A stretch of DNA of 36,423 bases. It comes from an uncultured Gardnerella sp. GTDB lineage: Bacteria > Actinomycetota > Actinomycetes > Actinomycetales > Bifidobacteriaceae. Shown one piece after another: positions 17,946 through 25,124 of this stretch. Both the position numbers and the translations under genes were made by a program. The stretch spans positions 1-36,423 of the forward strand of contig CAMYED010000003.1 of NCBI GenBank assembly GCA_947254595.1, written 5' to 3'. Below the pieces are notes generated by a model. It had not been told where the DNA came from. It made no database searches and saw nothing but the letters and a program-made list of their open reading frames with translations. The stretch's first letter is position 1; every line of letters begins with the position of its first letter.

Positions 17946-18005
17946 ACCCAAATTTGTTTTACATCTCAATGCTAGTTACTATTCAGTGACTACATTCCGA
18001 CATTC

Positions 18006-18140
18006 CCTTTACACGCAGGTACAGTAACTACCGATTCTACGCACGATTTCGGCATTTTCGTTACGTGCACGTACAGTAACTAACACTTTTTGGTGTGATT
18101 TCGGCATTTTCGTTACAGCGCTGTAAAGTCAATGCCGCGC
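18006..18140. repeat. 52-bp-period palindromic array, copy 3
   Basis: Three units have their GTA half at 18019, 18071 and 18123, exactly 52 bp apart. The third has the longest symmetry: CGGCATTTTCGTTAC on the left and GTAAAGTCAATGCCG on the right of AGCGCT. Here several units read in the opposite sense (TTTCGTTAC), so the family is present in both orientations. It lies in the rnhA-rpiA gap. Confidence 0.82.
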
Positions 18141-18150
18141 GAATATTCGT

Positions 18151-18180
18151 GCGACTGAAGGGCGGCGCAATTGAGAAGCA
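18151..18180 (-). repeat. Possible degenerate fragment of the double-hairpin element
   Basis: GCGACTGAAGG and the following 17 bases resemble the reverse complement of element copy A at about 35282-35309 (about 22 of 28 positions by eye). As elsewhere it sits next to a 52-bp array. The similarity is modest and could be chance. Confidence 0.35.
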
Positions 18181-18229
18181 AAACAAAATATAAAAATCTG
18201 CGCACAGACTAATATGGAGATGTACGAAA

Positions 18230-18322
18230 ATGAGGCGCGCGCAAAAGCAGCGCAAAACGCAAAAGCAGCGCAAAACCTCTCCCGCAAATGCGATGGAAGT
18301 TCATCGACGAACTCGGGAATAA
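18230..18322 (+). CDS. Possible 30-residue basic leader ORF upstream of rpiA
   Basis: An ATG at 18230 with GGAG ten bases before it opens a 30-codon frame ending 24 bp before the rpiA ATG. The product is very basic at the N terminus (MRRAQKQRKTQKQRKT), produced by an 18-bp tandem duplication in the DNA. I recognise no family. It may be a real small gene, a leader peptide, or just a repeat-derived open frame; the spacing to the Shine-Dalgarno is the only positive evidence. Confidence 0.22.
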   Translation: MRRAQKQRKTQKQRKTSPANAMEVHRRTRE

Positions 18323-18346
18323 ATAAAAAACAAGAAAGCAGGAATA

Positions 18347-19045
18347 ATGGACAAAGCACAACAAGACGCGCTTAAAAAAGCAGCCGGCATTGAAGCCGCA
18401 AAAATCGTAAAAAACGGAATGATGGTTGGCCTCGGTACAGGTTCCACCGTGCGCTTCTTAGTAGACGAACTTGGCCGCAGGGTTAAGGAAGAAGGCTTAA
18501 GCTTTACAGGAGTCACAACCTCCCGTCGCACGCAAGAGCAGGCCGAAAGCTACGGCATTAAGATTCTCGACATTAACGAAGTAGACCACATTGACGTTAC
18601 AATCGACGGCTCCGACGAAGTAGACAAAAACTTCAACGGCATTAAAGGCGGCGGCGCAGCACTTCTTTGGGAAAAAATCGTTGCCATTAACTCCGATAAA
18701 ATCGTGTGGATTGTTGACGCAAGCAAAGTCGTAGACACAATCGGCAAGTTCCCACTCCCTGTTGAAGTGATTCCATTCGGCTCCGCACAAGTAATTCGCA
18801 AGTTCGAAAAGCGCGGCTACAAGCCAGTTTTGCGCCTCGACGCAGACGGCAAAGAAGTGCGCACCGACGAAAACAACTTCGTAGTTGATTTGCACATGGA
18901 ACGCATTGAGCACCCGCAGGAGCTTGCGAAAGATTTGATTGAAACCGTTGGCGTGGTTGAACACGGCTTGTTCTTGAACATGGTTGACACCGTGATTGTT
19001 GGCGATCCAGACGGCCCTCGCACGCTTACCAATCCAAATAAGTAA
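18347..19045 (+). CDS. rpiA: Ribose-5-phosphate isomerase A
   Basis: Interconverts ribose 5-phosphate and ribulose 5-phosphate in the non-oxidative pentose phosphate path, which in bifidobacteria supplies the fructose-6-phosphate shunt. The 232-residue length is normal. The diagnostic loops are GLGTGSTVRFLVDELGRR (near 28-45), TIDGSDEVD (near 85-93) with the catalytic-site acids, and KGGGAALLWEKI (near 99-110). The ATG at 18347 follows AGCAGGAATA, a good ribosome site. The last bases run directly into GTAACGAAACTAA, which resembles half a unit of the 52-bp family, and then into a strong terminator. Confidence 0.96.
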   Translation: MDKAQQDALKKAAGIEAAKIVKNGMMVGLGTGSTVRFLVDELGRRVKEEGLSFTGVTTSRRTQEQAESYGIKILDINEVDHIDVTIDGSDEVDKNFNGIKGGGAALLWEKIVAINSDKIVWIVDASKVVDTIGKFPLPVEVIPFGSAQVIRKFEKRGYKPVLRLDADGKEVRTDENNFVVDLHMERIEHPQELAKDLIETVGVVEHGLFLNMVDTVIVGDPDGPRTLTNPNK

Positions 19046-19060
19046 CGAAACTAATCGCAA

Positions 19061-19093
19061 AATAGAGTCAGCTTTTGCTGGCTCTATTTTTTT
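19061..19093 (+). terminator. Intrinsic terminator of rpiA
   Basis: Arms 19061-19072 (AATAGAGTCAGC) and 19077-19088 pair over 12 bp with one G-T wobble around a TTTT loop, and run into seven T ending at 19093. Confidence 0.9.
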
Positions 19094-19097
19094 GTAT

Positions 19098-19126
19098 AAA
19101 AAAAGCGCCGGGAAAAACCGACGCTT
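19098..19126 (-). terminator. Intrinsic terminator of the bS22 gene
   Basis: On the minus strand AAGCGTCGG (19118-19126) pairs with CCGGCGCTT (19103-19111) with one wobble, followed by a T run (A at 19098-19104). It lies about 70 bp past the bS22 stop codon and back to back with the rpiA terminator. Confidence 0.8.
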
Positions 19127-19197
19127 CAAAAGTATTACGTGCCTAAACGTTCAGACACGCATCAACGCATAGCAAAGCAGCTACAGTTAAACAGCTA

Positions 19198-19287
19198 TTA
19201 CTTACGCTGGTGACGAGTCTTACGCAGCAGTTTGCGGTGCTTCTTCTTGCTCATCCGCTTGCGGCGCTTCTTGATGACAGAACCCAT
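19198..19287 (-). CDS. Small ribosomal subunit protein bS22 (AURKAIP1/COX24-like)
   Basis: A 29-residue, extremely basic protein beginning MGSVIKKRRKRMSKKKHRKL. It matches the actinobacterial bS22 of the 30S subunit, seen in mycobacterial ribosome structures and related to the AURKAIP1/COX24 C-terminal domain. As I recall, mycobacterial versions are about 33 residues; this one ends RKTRHQRK and lacks the last few residues. GGAGG lies five to six bases before the ATG. It is monocistronic, with its own terminator, and convergent with rpiA. Confidence 0.93.
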   Translation of the reverse strand: MGSVIKKRRKRMSKKKHRKLLRKTRHQRK

Positions 19288-19390
19288 CTGAAGCCTCCAT
19301 TCATATCTAAAGTGTGCAACTTGCCTAATGTTACACCGTTTTAACGACTTTGGGGAGCAATGTCACTAGAATTGCTAATTTTAACGTGAT

Positions 19391-20032
19391 TTACATTGGG
19401 AATCTATGGTAGAAACGCTCTACAGACTGCTTAGATCCGGTAACTTCAAAAACAGCAGTGTCGTTCTGCCACAATGCGCTCGCCTGCGTTTTATCGTTTT
19501 CATCAACGCGCAACACGTAGCTTCCGGACGTTTTACCAGCAACCTGAATCTTACCGCTTGCAATATCCGACCCCTTAAGCCCATCAAGCAAAGCCTCATA
19601 CTGCTTATTCGCAGAATCGCGACTAGACCACTGAGCAACCGTAAGTGAAACATCGCCATCCGCCTGGCCGGTTGAATACTTTACAGAATATTCCTCCAAA
19701 GGCGACGACTCAGTCCACTTAGCGCTAGGAATCGCATCAACTCGCGCAAAATCAAGCACACTATCCGGCATTGACTTAAGAAGCGCAGTTGACGAAGTTG
19801 GCAAAGGCTTAGATTGTATTGACGGCGTTTTCGGCATTACAACCTGATTCTTATTTGCGGAAGCGTCATGATTAAGCGCCCAACCAGGCCACACAAACGC
19901 TGAAATCAGTGCCAAAATCACAACCACGGCAGCGGCAGCCAGCACAACCAGCAAGTTCTTATGCGTTGCGCCAGCAGCGTTTGAAGACTTAATATTCGAC
20001 GCATTCGTATTTGAAGCATTCGTTTTAGACAT
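19391..20032 (-). CDS. Single-pass membrane protein, unknown function
   Basis: I do not recognise a named family. The 213-residue protein has an N/S/A-rich cytoplasmic leader (1-24), one membrane helix (26-48, LLVVLAAAAVVVILALISAF), a Pro/Ser/Thr linker, and a compact extracellular domain (about 90-213) with alternating beta-type stretches (SLTVAQWSS, SYVLRV, TAVFEVTG). It ends FYHRFPM. This is the layout of small actinobacterial secreted-domain proteins of the DUF4245 sort, but I cannot confirm that family. The ATG has no Shine-Dalgarno; CATAAT six bases before suggests a leaderless start. It diverges from radA. Confidence 0.75.
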   Translation of the reverse strand: MSKTNASNTNASNIKSSNAAGATHKNLLVVLAAAAVVVILALISAFVWPGWALNHDASANKNQVVMPKTPSIQSKPLPTSSTALLKSMPDSVLDFARVDAIPSAKWTESSPLEEYSVKYSTGQADGDVSLTVAQWSSRDSANKQYEALLDGLKGSDIASGKIQVAGKTSGSYVLRVDENDKTQASALWQNDTAVFEVTGSKQSVERFYHRFPM

Positions 20033-20140
20033 ACTTGCATTATGTCACAGCACGATGACGCTTTAGGCCGCAACATTGCGTTTTTTAAGCTTTCTAAAAC
20101 ACAGTGCGCGAATGTCTCAGAAAGCATATAGCGTCTAAAT
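20033..20140. promoter_or_regulatory. Divergent promoter region of radA and the membrane-protein gene
   Basis: The 108-bp gap must hold both promoters. Toward radA, CATATAGC and the ATG are about 8 bp apart; toward the other gene, CATAAT and its ATG are 6 bp apart. Neither start has a Shine-Dalgarno, so both may be leaderless. No operator is evident. Confidence 0.4.
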
Positions 20141-21658
20141 ATGGCTAGTAAATCTCCTCTACACTATTTATGCTCCGAATGTGGCTGGAGCGGGTCAAAA
20201 TGGTACGGTCGCTGCCCGGAATGTGGCGAGTGGGGAACAGTAAACGAGTTCAAAGAAGCGCGAGTTAGCGGGCTTTCTAAAACAACGCGCACGTCGCGAG
20301 CAGCTAAAGCGGTAAGAACAGGGAACGCTGCAACAAGCGCAGCAAACGCAGCAAACACAGCAAACGCAGCACGAACAGCACGAGCAACATCCGCAGTAAC
20401 TTACGCACCAAATACCGCAGCCCAACCAATAAGCACAATCGAAGCCGATGACGCACTTCGTATTCACACAGGCTTTAGCGAATTTGACCGCGTACTGGGC
20501 GGAGGTATAGTACCAGGATCCGTAACGCTTATTGCAGGAGAACCTGGAATTGGCAAATCAACACTGCTTTTAGAAACTGCAGCGCACGTAGCCGAGAATG
20601 CGAAAAAAGCCGGCAATCCCCCAGTATTGTATATTTCGGGCGAGGAATCTGCTGCTCAAGTAAAGTTGCGCGCGTCCAGAATTAACGCCGTAAACGACTA
20701 CTTGCTTCTTGCAACAACAGGAGATTTAGACACTGTTCTTGAGCTTATTGAGGAGCATCAACCAACGCTTGCAATTGTAGATTCCGCGCAAACAATCGTC
20801 GCCAAAGATGTTGACGGCATTACCGGCGGCTCTACGCAGGTGCGCGAAGTTGCGAGCGCGCTTATTGACGTTGCGAAAACGAATAATATTCCGGTTCTTC
20901 TTGTTGGACACGTTACTAAAGATGGTTCTATTGCAGGCCCGCGCACTCTTGAGCATTTAGTTGATGCGGTATGCCAGTTTGAAGGAGATACACAGACGGC
21001 TTTGCGCATGCTTAGAGCGGTTAAGAATCGTTTTGGACCGACTGACGAAGTTGGATGTTTCGACATGAGCGGCGAAGGAATTGAGGAAGTGCCGGATCCT
21101 TCCGGACTGTTTTTGTCTTCGCAAGGAAACGATAATCAAAGCGAAAATGCGCAAGATAGCACGAACGACGGCACTTGCGTAACTTTTACGCTTGAAGGTC
21201 ACCGCAGCTTGCCAATTGAAATACAGGCGCTTGTAACGCAATCCGCGCTTCCAACCCCTCGTCGCGCAGTTTCTGGGGTTGACGCAAACCGTATTGCAAT
21301 GCTTACAGCGGTTTTGTACCGTCACGGACGCGTAAATTTGCTCGCAAAAGACTTGTACGTTTCAACAATTGCCGGAGCGCTTGCAAAAGAGCCTTCATGC
21401 GATGTTGCGATTGTTGCTGCTTTAGCGAGCGCAGCAAGCGGAAAAGCCGTAGCGCCTGCAACTTGCGCAATTGGCGAGATGAGTCTCACCGGGCAGGTGC
21501 GTCCTGTTCCTAGAATGGAGCCGCGATTGCGCGAGGCTGCGCGAATAGGATACAAGCGCGCGGTTGTTTGCAAAATGCGCAAGAAGATTAACATTCCAGG
21601 ATTGCAGATTGTTGAAGTGCGAACCGTACGGGAGGCTTTGCAGGCACTTGGGCTTTGA
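20141..21658 (+). CDS. radA: DNA repair protein RadA
   Basis: A RecA-like ATPase that promotes branch migration of recombination intermediates. The 505-residue protein shows the C4 zinc finger (Cys11, Cys14, Cys25, Cys28), then the RecA-type domain with Walker A GEPGIGKST (133-141) and the RadA-specific KNRFG motif (295-299). The C-terminal Lon-protease-like domain (about 345-505) includes GEMSLTGQVRPV. Between the zinc finger and the ATPase is an Ala/Asn/Thr/Arg tract (about 52-85; AANAANTANAARTARA), longer and simpler than I expect for this linker. Another short insertion (SSQGNDNQSENAQDST, near 325-340) is also low-complexity. Confidence 0.95.
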   Translation: MASKSPLHYLCSECGWSGSKWYGRCPECGEWGTVNEFKEARVSGLSKTTRTSRAAKAVRTGNAATSAANAANTANAARTARATSAVTYAPNTAAQPISTIEADDALRIHTGFSEFDRVLGGGIVPGSVTLIAGEPGIGKSTLLLETAAHVAENAKKAGNPPVLYISGEESAAQVKLRASRINAVNDYLLLATTGDLDTVLELIEEHQPTLAIVDSAQTIVAKDVDGITGGSTQVREVASALIDVAKTNNIPVLLVGHVTKDGSIAGPRTLEHLVDAVCQFEGDTQTALRMLRAVKNRFGPTDEVGCFDMSGEGIEEVPDPSGLFLSSQGNDNQSENAQDSTNDGTCVTFTLEGHRSLPIEIQALVTQSALPTPRRAVSGVDANRIAMLTAVLYRHGRVNLLAKDLYVSTIAGALAKEPSCDVAIVAALASAASGKAVAPATCAIGEMSLTGQVRPVPRMEPRLREAARIGYKRAVVCKMRKKINIPGLQIVEVRTVREALQALGL

Positions 21659-21763
21659 ATATTCGCTTAGCTGAGCTTAACTTAGCTGAGCTTAACTTAG
21701 CTGAGCGAATATTCGTATTGCTTCACAGAATTTGCTTAACAGAATTTGCTTCACAGAATTTCG
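21657..21763. repeat. Inverted repeat with internal tandem repeats between radA and the cysteine hydrolase
   Basis: GAATATTCGCT (21657-21667, overlapping the radA stop) and AGCGAATATTC (21704-21714) are perfect 11-bp inverted arms. They enclose a 15-bp tandem repeat TTAGCTGAGCTTAAC at 21667-21681 and 21682-21696, plus a partial third. Immediately after, CTTCACAGAATTTG repeats with a 14-bp period at 21721, 21735 and 21749; the last copy contains the stop of the convergent hydrolase. No T run follows the hairpin, so it is not a standard intrinsic terminator. Confidence 0.8.
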
Positions 21764-22308
21764 CTTGTGCTACATACTGTTATAAGCGGCGTAAAAAGCT
21801 CCATAGTTTTAAGAGCTAGTTTATGATTTTCCGGCGTGCTTCCTGCGCAAGCGTCTTCCGCAATGCGCACAGCCACGCCATTATCCGCCGCAGCTAAAGC
21901 GGTTGTTAGCACGCAACAATCCGTTGCAACTCCGCAAATTGTTATTTTTCGACATTCACCTAATGCGGCTTTAAGTTCCGCACCCCACTTTCCGAAAGTT
22001 TCGCACGTAACTACAGTGTGACCTTCCGCAAGTTCTGCCGTTTCTGGCGTAAAGTCGTACATTGGATCGTTAGGTTTTACCAGGAATTGCGGCCAATCCT
22101 TAAAATAGTCAACCCAAGCATTTTCCGGCTTAAGAGGCGCTACGTAACGCGTGTAAATTACTCGACTACCGTAAGCTTTTGCAAGTTTTTCAAAAGCTTC
22201 GGTTGTTGAATCGTAGGTGTGATCTGCGCACGCCCAAGTTGACCAATCACTTTCGCAAAAAACGCGCTGCCTGTCGATTACTACTAACCATTCGTCTTCT
22301 TTAATCAT
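21751..22308 (-). CDS. Isochorismatase-like cysteine hydrolase
   Basis: An amidase-type enzyme of the isochorismatase/nicotinamidase superfamily, 185 residues. The triad is present: Asp12 (VIDRQRVF), Lys107 (FGKWG) and Cys132 (GVATDCCV). The metal-binding DxH motif of true nicotinamidases is not seen between the Asp and Lys positions, so nicotinamidase is possible but not supported; other members cleave ureido or carbamoyl compounds. The ATG at 22306-22308 is chosen because GAGGG lies seven bases before it; an in-frame start 14 codons upstream would overlap the permease. It is the last gene of the cassette after the NCS1 permease (31-bp gap), so its substrate is probably a product of the imported compound. 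Confidence 0.85.
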   Translation of the reverse strand: MIKEDEWLVVIDRQRVFCESDWSTWACADHTYDSTTEAFEKLAKAYGSRVIYTRYVAPLKPENAWVDYFKDWPQFLVKPNDPMYDFTPETAELAEGHTVVTCETFGKWGAELKAALGECRKITICGVATDCCVLTTALAAADNGVAVRIAEDACAGSTPENHKLALKTMELFTPLITVCSTSEIL

Positions 22309-22339
22309 TTGAATACCCTCTTTTATTCCAGTTTCATTT

Positions 22340-23863
22340 TTATTCTGCAATTTCGGTGGTTGATAAATCTACTTCGCTTGCCGGCAAATCCGCTTCCTGC
22401 TTAGCAATATCTTTACGCTGGAAGATTAAGGAGCCAATTAAGCCGATTAGCAGCGCAATTATTACGCCAAGATTTGCGCCCGCCCAGCTGCTCGACTTTC
22501 CACCAACAATCCAAAGCAAATACCCTTGCCATGTAAGCCATTTTGCCGCAGAGTTTACAACCAAACCCCAGCCAACAATTGTTCCAACGCAAAGAATCGC
22601 AAAAGCTTTAACATTCCAAGCGCCATAGCGACCTTCCGGCTTATACAAGTCTTCCGTGCAGTAATCTTTTTTACGAACGAGCACATCCGTAGTAAACATT
22701 CCAGCCCAAACAGCCATCGGCACTCCCAAAGTTGTTAAGAAGCCTTGGAATGGTCCAATAAACGTGTCGGAGAAGAACGTAACGTAAACAACACCGAGAG
22801 TAGTGAGCACTGCAGTAATAATTGCTGCAACAGCGCGCGGAATACGTATTCCAAAAGATAGCAACGCAAGACCATTAGAATAATTGTCCATAATTGCGCC
22901 AGACATAAGCCCTAAAACAGCTACAATCGTGTACGGAATCAAATACCAAGCTGGCAGAATTGCCGCAATTGCGCCGATTGGGTCGTTCCCAACGTTGTGA
23001 GCTAATTGCATATTGGAAGCCGCAAGTAAAAGTCCATAGAAAATTAGGAACACGTTTGCAATTGACGCTCCAAAAGTAGTCCAAAAAACGATTCCGCTAT
23101 TTGAAGATTTTCTAGGCAAATATCGAGAGTAATCAGCCGCAACATTAACCCAGCCTATGCCAAAACCTGTCATCACGAAGAAGCAGCAGCCGAGCATTGC
23201 TGGAAGGGATCCGTTTGGAATTTGGCCAATCGCAGCAAAGTTTATATGACCCCAGCCTAGTACAAAGAACCCAAGAGTGATTATTCCAGTTACGATTGTT
23301 ATAACTTGCTGGCACTTCATAATTAAGTCGTAACCGTAAATTCCAACTACTACAATCAATCCAACTACGATGATTGTGCTCACGATTTTAACGCTCACGC
23401 CACTACCCCAGCCGAGTTTTTCTGCAGCTGTTGCCATTGCGAGAACGGCGGTTATTGCTAGCGAAATCTCCCAGCCGAGCGTTGCAATCCAACTTAATGC
23501 TGCTGGAATATTGGCTCCGCGCACGCCAAAGGTTGCGCGAGTTAATACCATTGTTGGAGCGTTTCCGCGTTTTCCAGCTATTGAGATTACACCAACCAGC
23601 AAGAATGATACGATTACGCCGATTATTGTCATTAATGTTGCTTGCCAGAAGGATATTGCGAAACCTAATGCCCACGCTCCGTACGACATTGCAAATACTG
23701 AAATATTTGCTGCAAACCATGGCCAGAATAGGCTTGCTGGCGTTCCTTTGCGCTCACTTTCGCTAATTGTGTCTATGCCTTGTTCCTCAATGCTTAAGGA
23801 ATTTTGAGTTGACGAGCCTGATGATTGTTGATCTTTAGATTCGTCTATTTGAGCTTTACTCAT
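22340..23863 (-). CDS. NCS1-family permease (purine-cytosine permease-like)
   Basis: A 507-residue inner-membrane transporter of the nucleobase:cation symporter-1 family, with a hydrophilic Ser/Gln-rich leader (1-45) and about 12 hydrophobic helices. The family hallmark near the N terminus is IEEQGIDTISESER, and RATFGVRGANIPAALSWIATLGW (about 108-131) matches the conserved second/third-helix region. Known members carry cytosine, purines, allantoin, hydantoins or related vitamins and nucleosides; the substrate cannot be read. GGTGA lies just before the ATG. It sits between the PfkB kinase (112-bp gap with an inverted repeat) and the cysteine hydrolase, which argues that it imports the compound those enzymes process. 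Confidence 0.9.
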   Translation of the reverse strand: MSKAQIDESKDQQSSGSSTQNSLSIEEQGIDTISESERKGTPASLFWPWFAANISVFAMSYGAWALGFAISFWQATLMTIIGVIVSFLLVGVISIAGKRGNAPTMVLTRATFGVRGANIPAALSWIATLGWEISLAITAVLAMATAAEKLGWGSGVSVKIVSTIIVVGLIVVVGIYGYDLIMKCQQVITIVTGIITLGFFVLGWGHINFAAIGQIPNGSLPAMLGCCFFVMTGFGIGWVNVAADYSRYLPRKSSNSGIVFWTTFGASIANVFLIFYGLLLAASNMQLAHNVGNDPIGAIAAILPAWYLIPYTIVAVLGLMSGAIMDNYSNGLALLSFGIRIPRAVAAIITAVLTTLGVVYVTFFSDTFIGPFQGFLTTLGVPMAVWAGMFTTDVLVRKKDYCTEDLYKPEGRYGAWNVKAFAILCVGTIVGWGLVVNSAAKWLTWQGYLLWIVGGKSSSWAGANLGVIIALLIGLIGSLIFQRKDIAKQEADLPASEVDLSTTEIAE

Positions 23864-23887
23864 TTTTCACCTAGTTTCTTTTAGGTT

Positions 23888-23929
23888 GATTCTGCTTCAC
23901 AGATTCTGCCTTACATGTTCTGCTTTACA
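23888..23929. repeat. 14-bp tandem repeat upstream of the permease
   Basis: GATTCTGCTTCACA at 23888-23901 is followed by two variants (to 23929). The unit resembles the 14-bp CTTCACAGAATTTG repeat at the other end of the operon (21721-21763) in a shifted phase. Confidence 0.75.
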
Positions 23930-23961
23930 GATCTTTCTGTTTTGAATTTCTTAAAAAATTC

Positions 23962-23991
23962 AACAAATGTTGGTATCAATAAACATTTGTT
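23962..23991. promoter_or_regulatory. Perfect 10-bp inverted repeat at the PfkB 3' end
   Basis: AACAAATGTT (23962-23971) and AACATTTGTT (23982-23991) are perfect arms with a 10-nt loop, spanning the PfkB stop codon. On the minus strand the stem is followed by TTGAATTTTTT, so it may be a weak AT-rich terminator that lowers permease expression, or an operator for a downstream promoter. Confidence 0.45.
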
Positions 23992-25106
23992 TTAATAAAA
24001 TCTTCTATCTCCTTTTTTGTAGGGCAAGTCGCAGGCCCGTATTTGGTAACAGCAAGAGCTGCCGCAGCGTTCGCATACAAAACTGCTTGCTTAAGCGTCA
24101 TTTTGTAACCTATTGACGCCGCAAGAACGCCAGTATGCGCATCTCCAGCACCATTTGTATCCACTGCTTTTACTTGAAAACCTTTAATATGCTCGGCTTC
24201 TTTACCTAAATCACACACCCAAGCTCCATTAGATCCCGCACGAACAACGAGCGGAGCTTGTAACGCACGCTGCAAAAGTTCAATCTTTCGTTTTGTAAGT
24301 TGATTATTTGTTTCGCCATTAAAGTTTTTGCTATCAGCATCTTTGCTTTCGTCAGCATCTTTGCTGCAATCATTTTCGATTTCGTCATTTCCCCAAGCGC
24401 TAAGTCTTCTCGCTAAAATCCCCGCTTCCCTAGCATTACACGACCAAATTGGCGAGTAGTCAATCAACGCTCTTAAATCTTCATCTAAAATATTTGCAAT
24501 CATTGGCGAAGCATCAAAAATCGCAGTAAACCGCCGATTTTTATTATAAAAAGAACCCTCTAAAGCACTACTAATTGAACCGCACGAACCGCCTGAACTG
24601 CATGTTCTTAACATAAACCGCAAAAGCGCGCGCTTTATAGGGCTAACAAACGTGTACCCGCTAAGGTACACAACATCTTGCGGATTAGTATTTACAAAGT
24701 CAAAAGCGTGCTCGTCACCACTAGTTTCCGCACCTTTAGTAGATACAAAAGTTCGCTCCGCACTTGCGTCCGTAAGAGCTACGCAAAATCCAGAATCAAG
24801 CGTCGAATTTTTTATACCAATATGCGAAATATGCGCTTCATTTAAGGCTTTAGAAATAATATTTGCAAAATAGCCTTCGCCCAAAACACCAGCCCACTGC
24901 GCATTAGCTCCCATTTGACTTGCAGCAAATAGCATGTTGTAACTTGCACCAGCGCGCATACTATAAGAGCTTGCAAATATGTCTTCACCCGAGACAGGAA
25001 CGGCGTCAACCTTCATCGTCAAATCCACGATAATTTGGCCGAGCGAGATTACTCTAGGCGCAATCAAACTCGCTTTATTGCTCAAGTTTAGGTTTGATTC
25101 ACCCAT
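23976..25106 (-). CDS. PfkB/ribokinase-family sugar kinase
   Basis: Phosphorylates a sugar or nucleoside with ATP. The 376-residue protein shows the N-terminal substrate-binding GQIIVDL (23-29) and RAGASYNMLFAASQMGA (51-67), equivalent to the family's GG-N-A motif though with Ala-Ser in place of the second Gly-Gly. The C-terminal signature DTNGAGDAHTG (316-326) has catalytic Asp322. A D/S/K/N-rich insertion (about 240-268) and a Ser/Gly-rich loop near 170-180 make it longer than typical ribokinases (about 300 residues). AGAGGCG precedes the ATG by six bases, and only 18 bp separate it from the ADP-ribosylglycohydrolase stop, so the two are co-transcribed. Pairing with that enzyme suggests that the freed sugar is its substrate. 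Confidence 0.88.
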   Translation of the reverse strand: MGESNLNLSNKASLIAPRVISLGQIIVDLTMKVDAVPVSGEDIFASSYSMRAGASYNMLFAASQMGANAQWAGVLGEGYFANIISKALNEAHISHIGIKNSTLDSGFCVALTDASAERTFVSTKGAETSGDEHAFDFVNTNPQDVVYLSGYTFVSPIKRALLRFMLRTCSSGGSCGSISSALEGSFYNKNRRFTAIFDASPMIANILDEDLRALIDYSPIWSCNAREAGILARRLSAWGNDEIENDCSKDADESKDADSKNFNGETNNQLTKRKIELLQRALQAPLVVRAGSNGAWVCDLGKEAEHIKGFQVKAVDTNGAGDAHTGVLAASIGYKMTLKQAVLYANAAAALAVTKYGPATCPTKKEIEDFIKTNVY

Positions 25107-25124
25107 TGTAATCGCCTCTGAAAG

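Noticed and set aside
18497..19129. 210-codon minus-strand open frame
   Set aside because: Antisense to rpiA and running across its terminator; no domain is seen.
21751..22308. Calling the cysteine hydrolase pncA (nicotinamidase)
   Set aside because: The triad fits the superfamily, but the DxH metal site expected of nicotinamidases is not visible.
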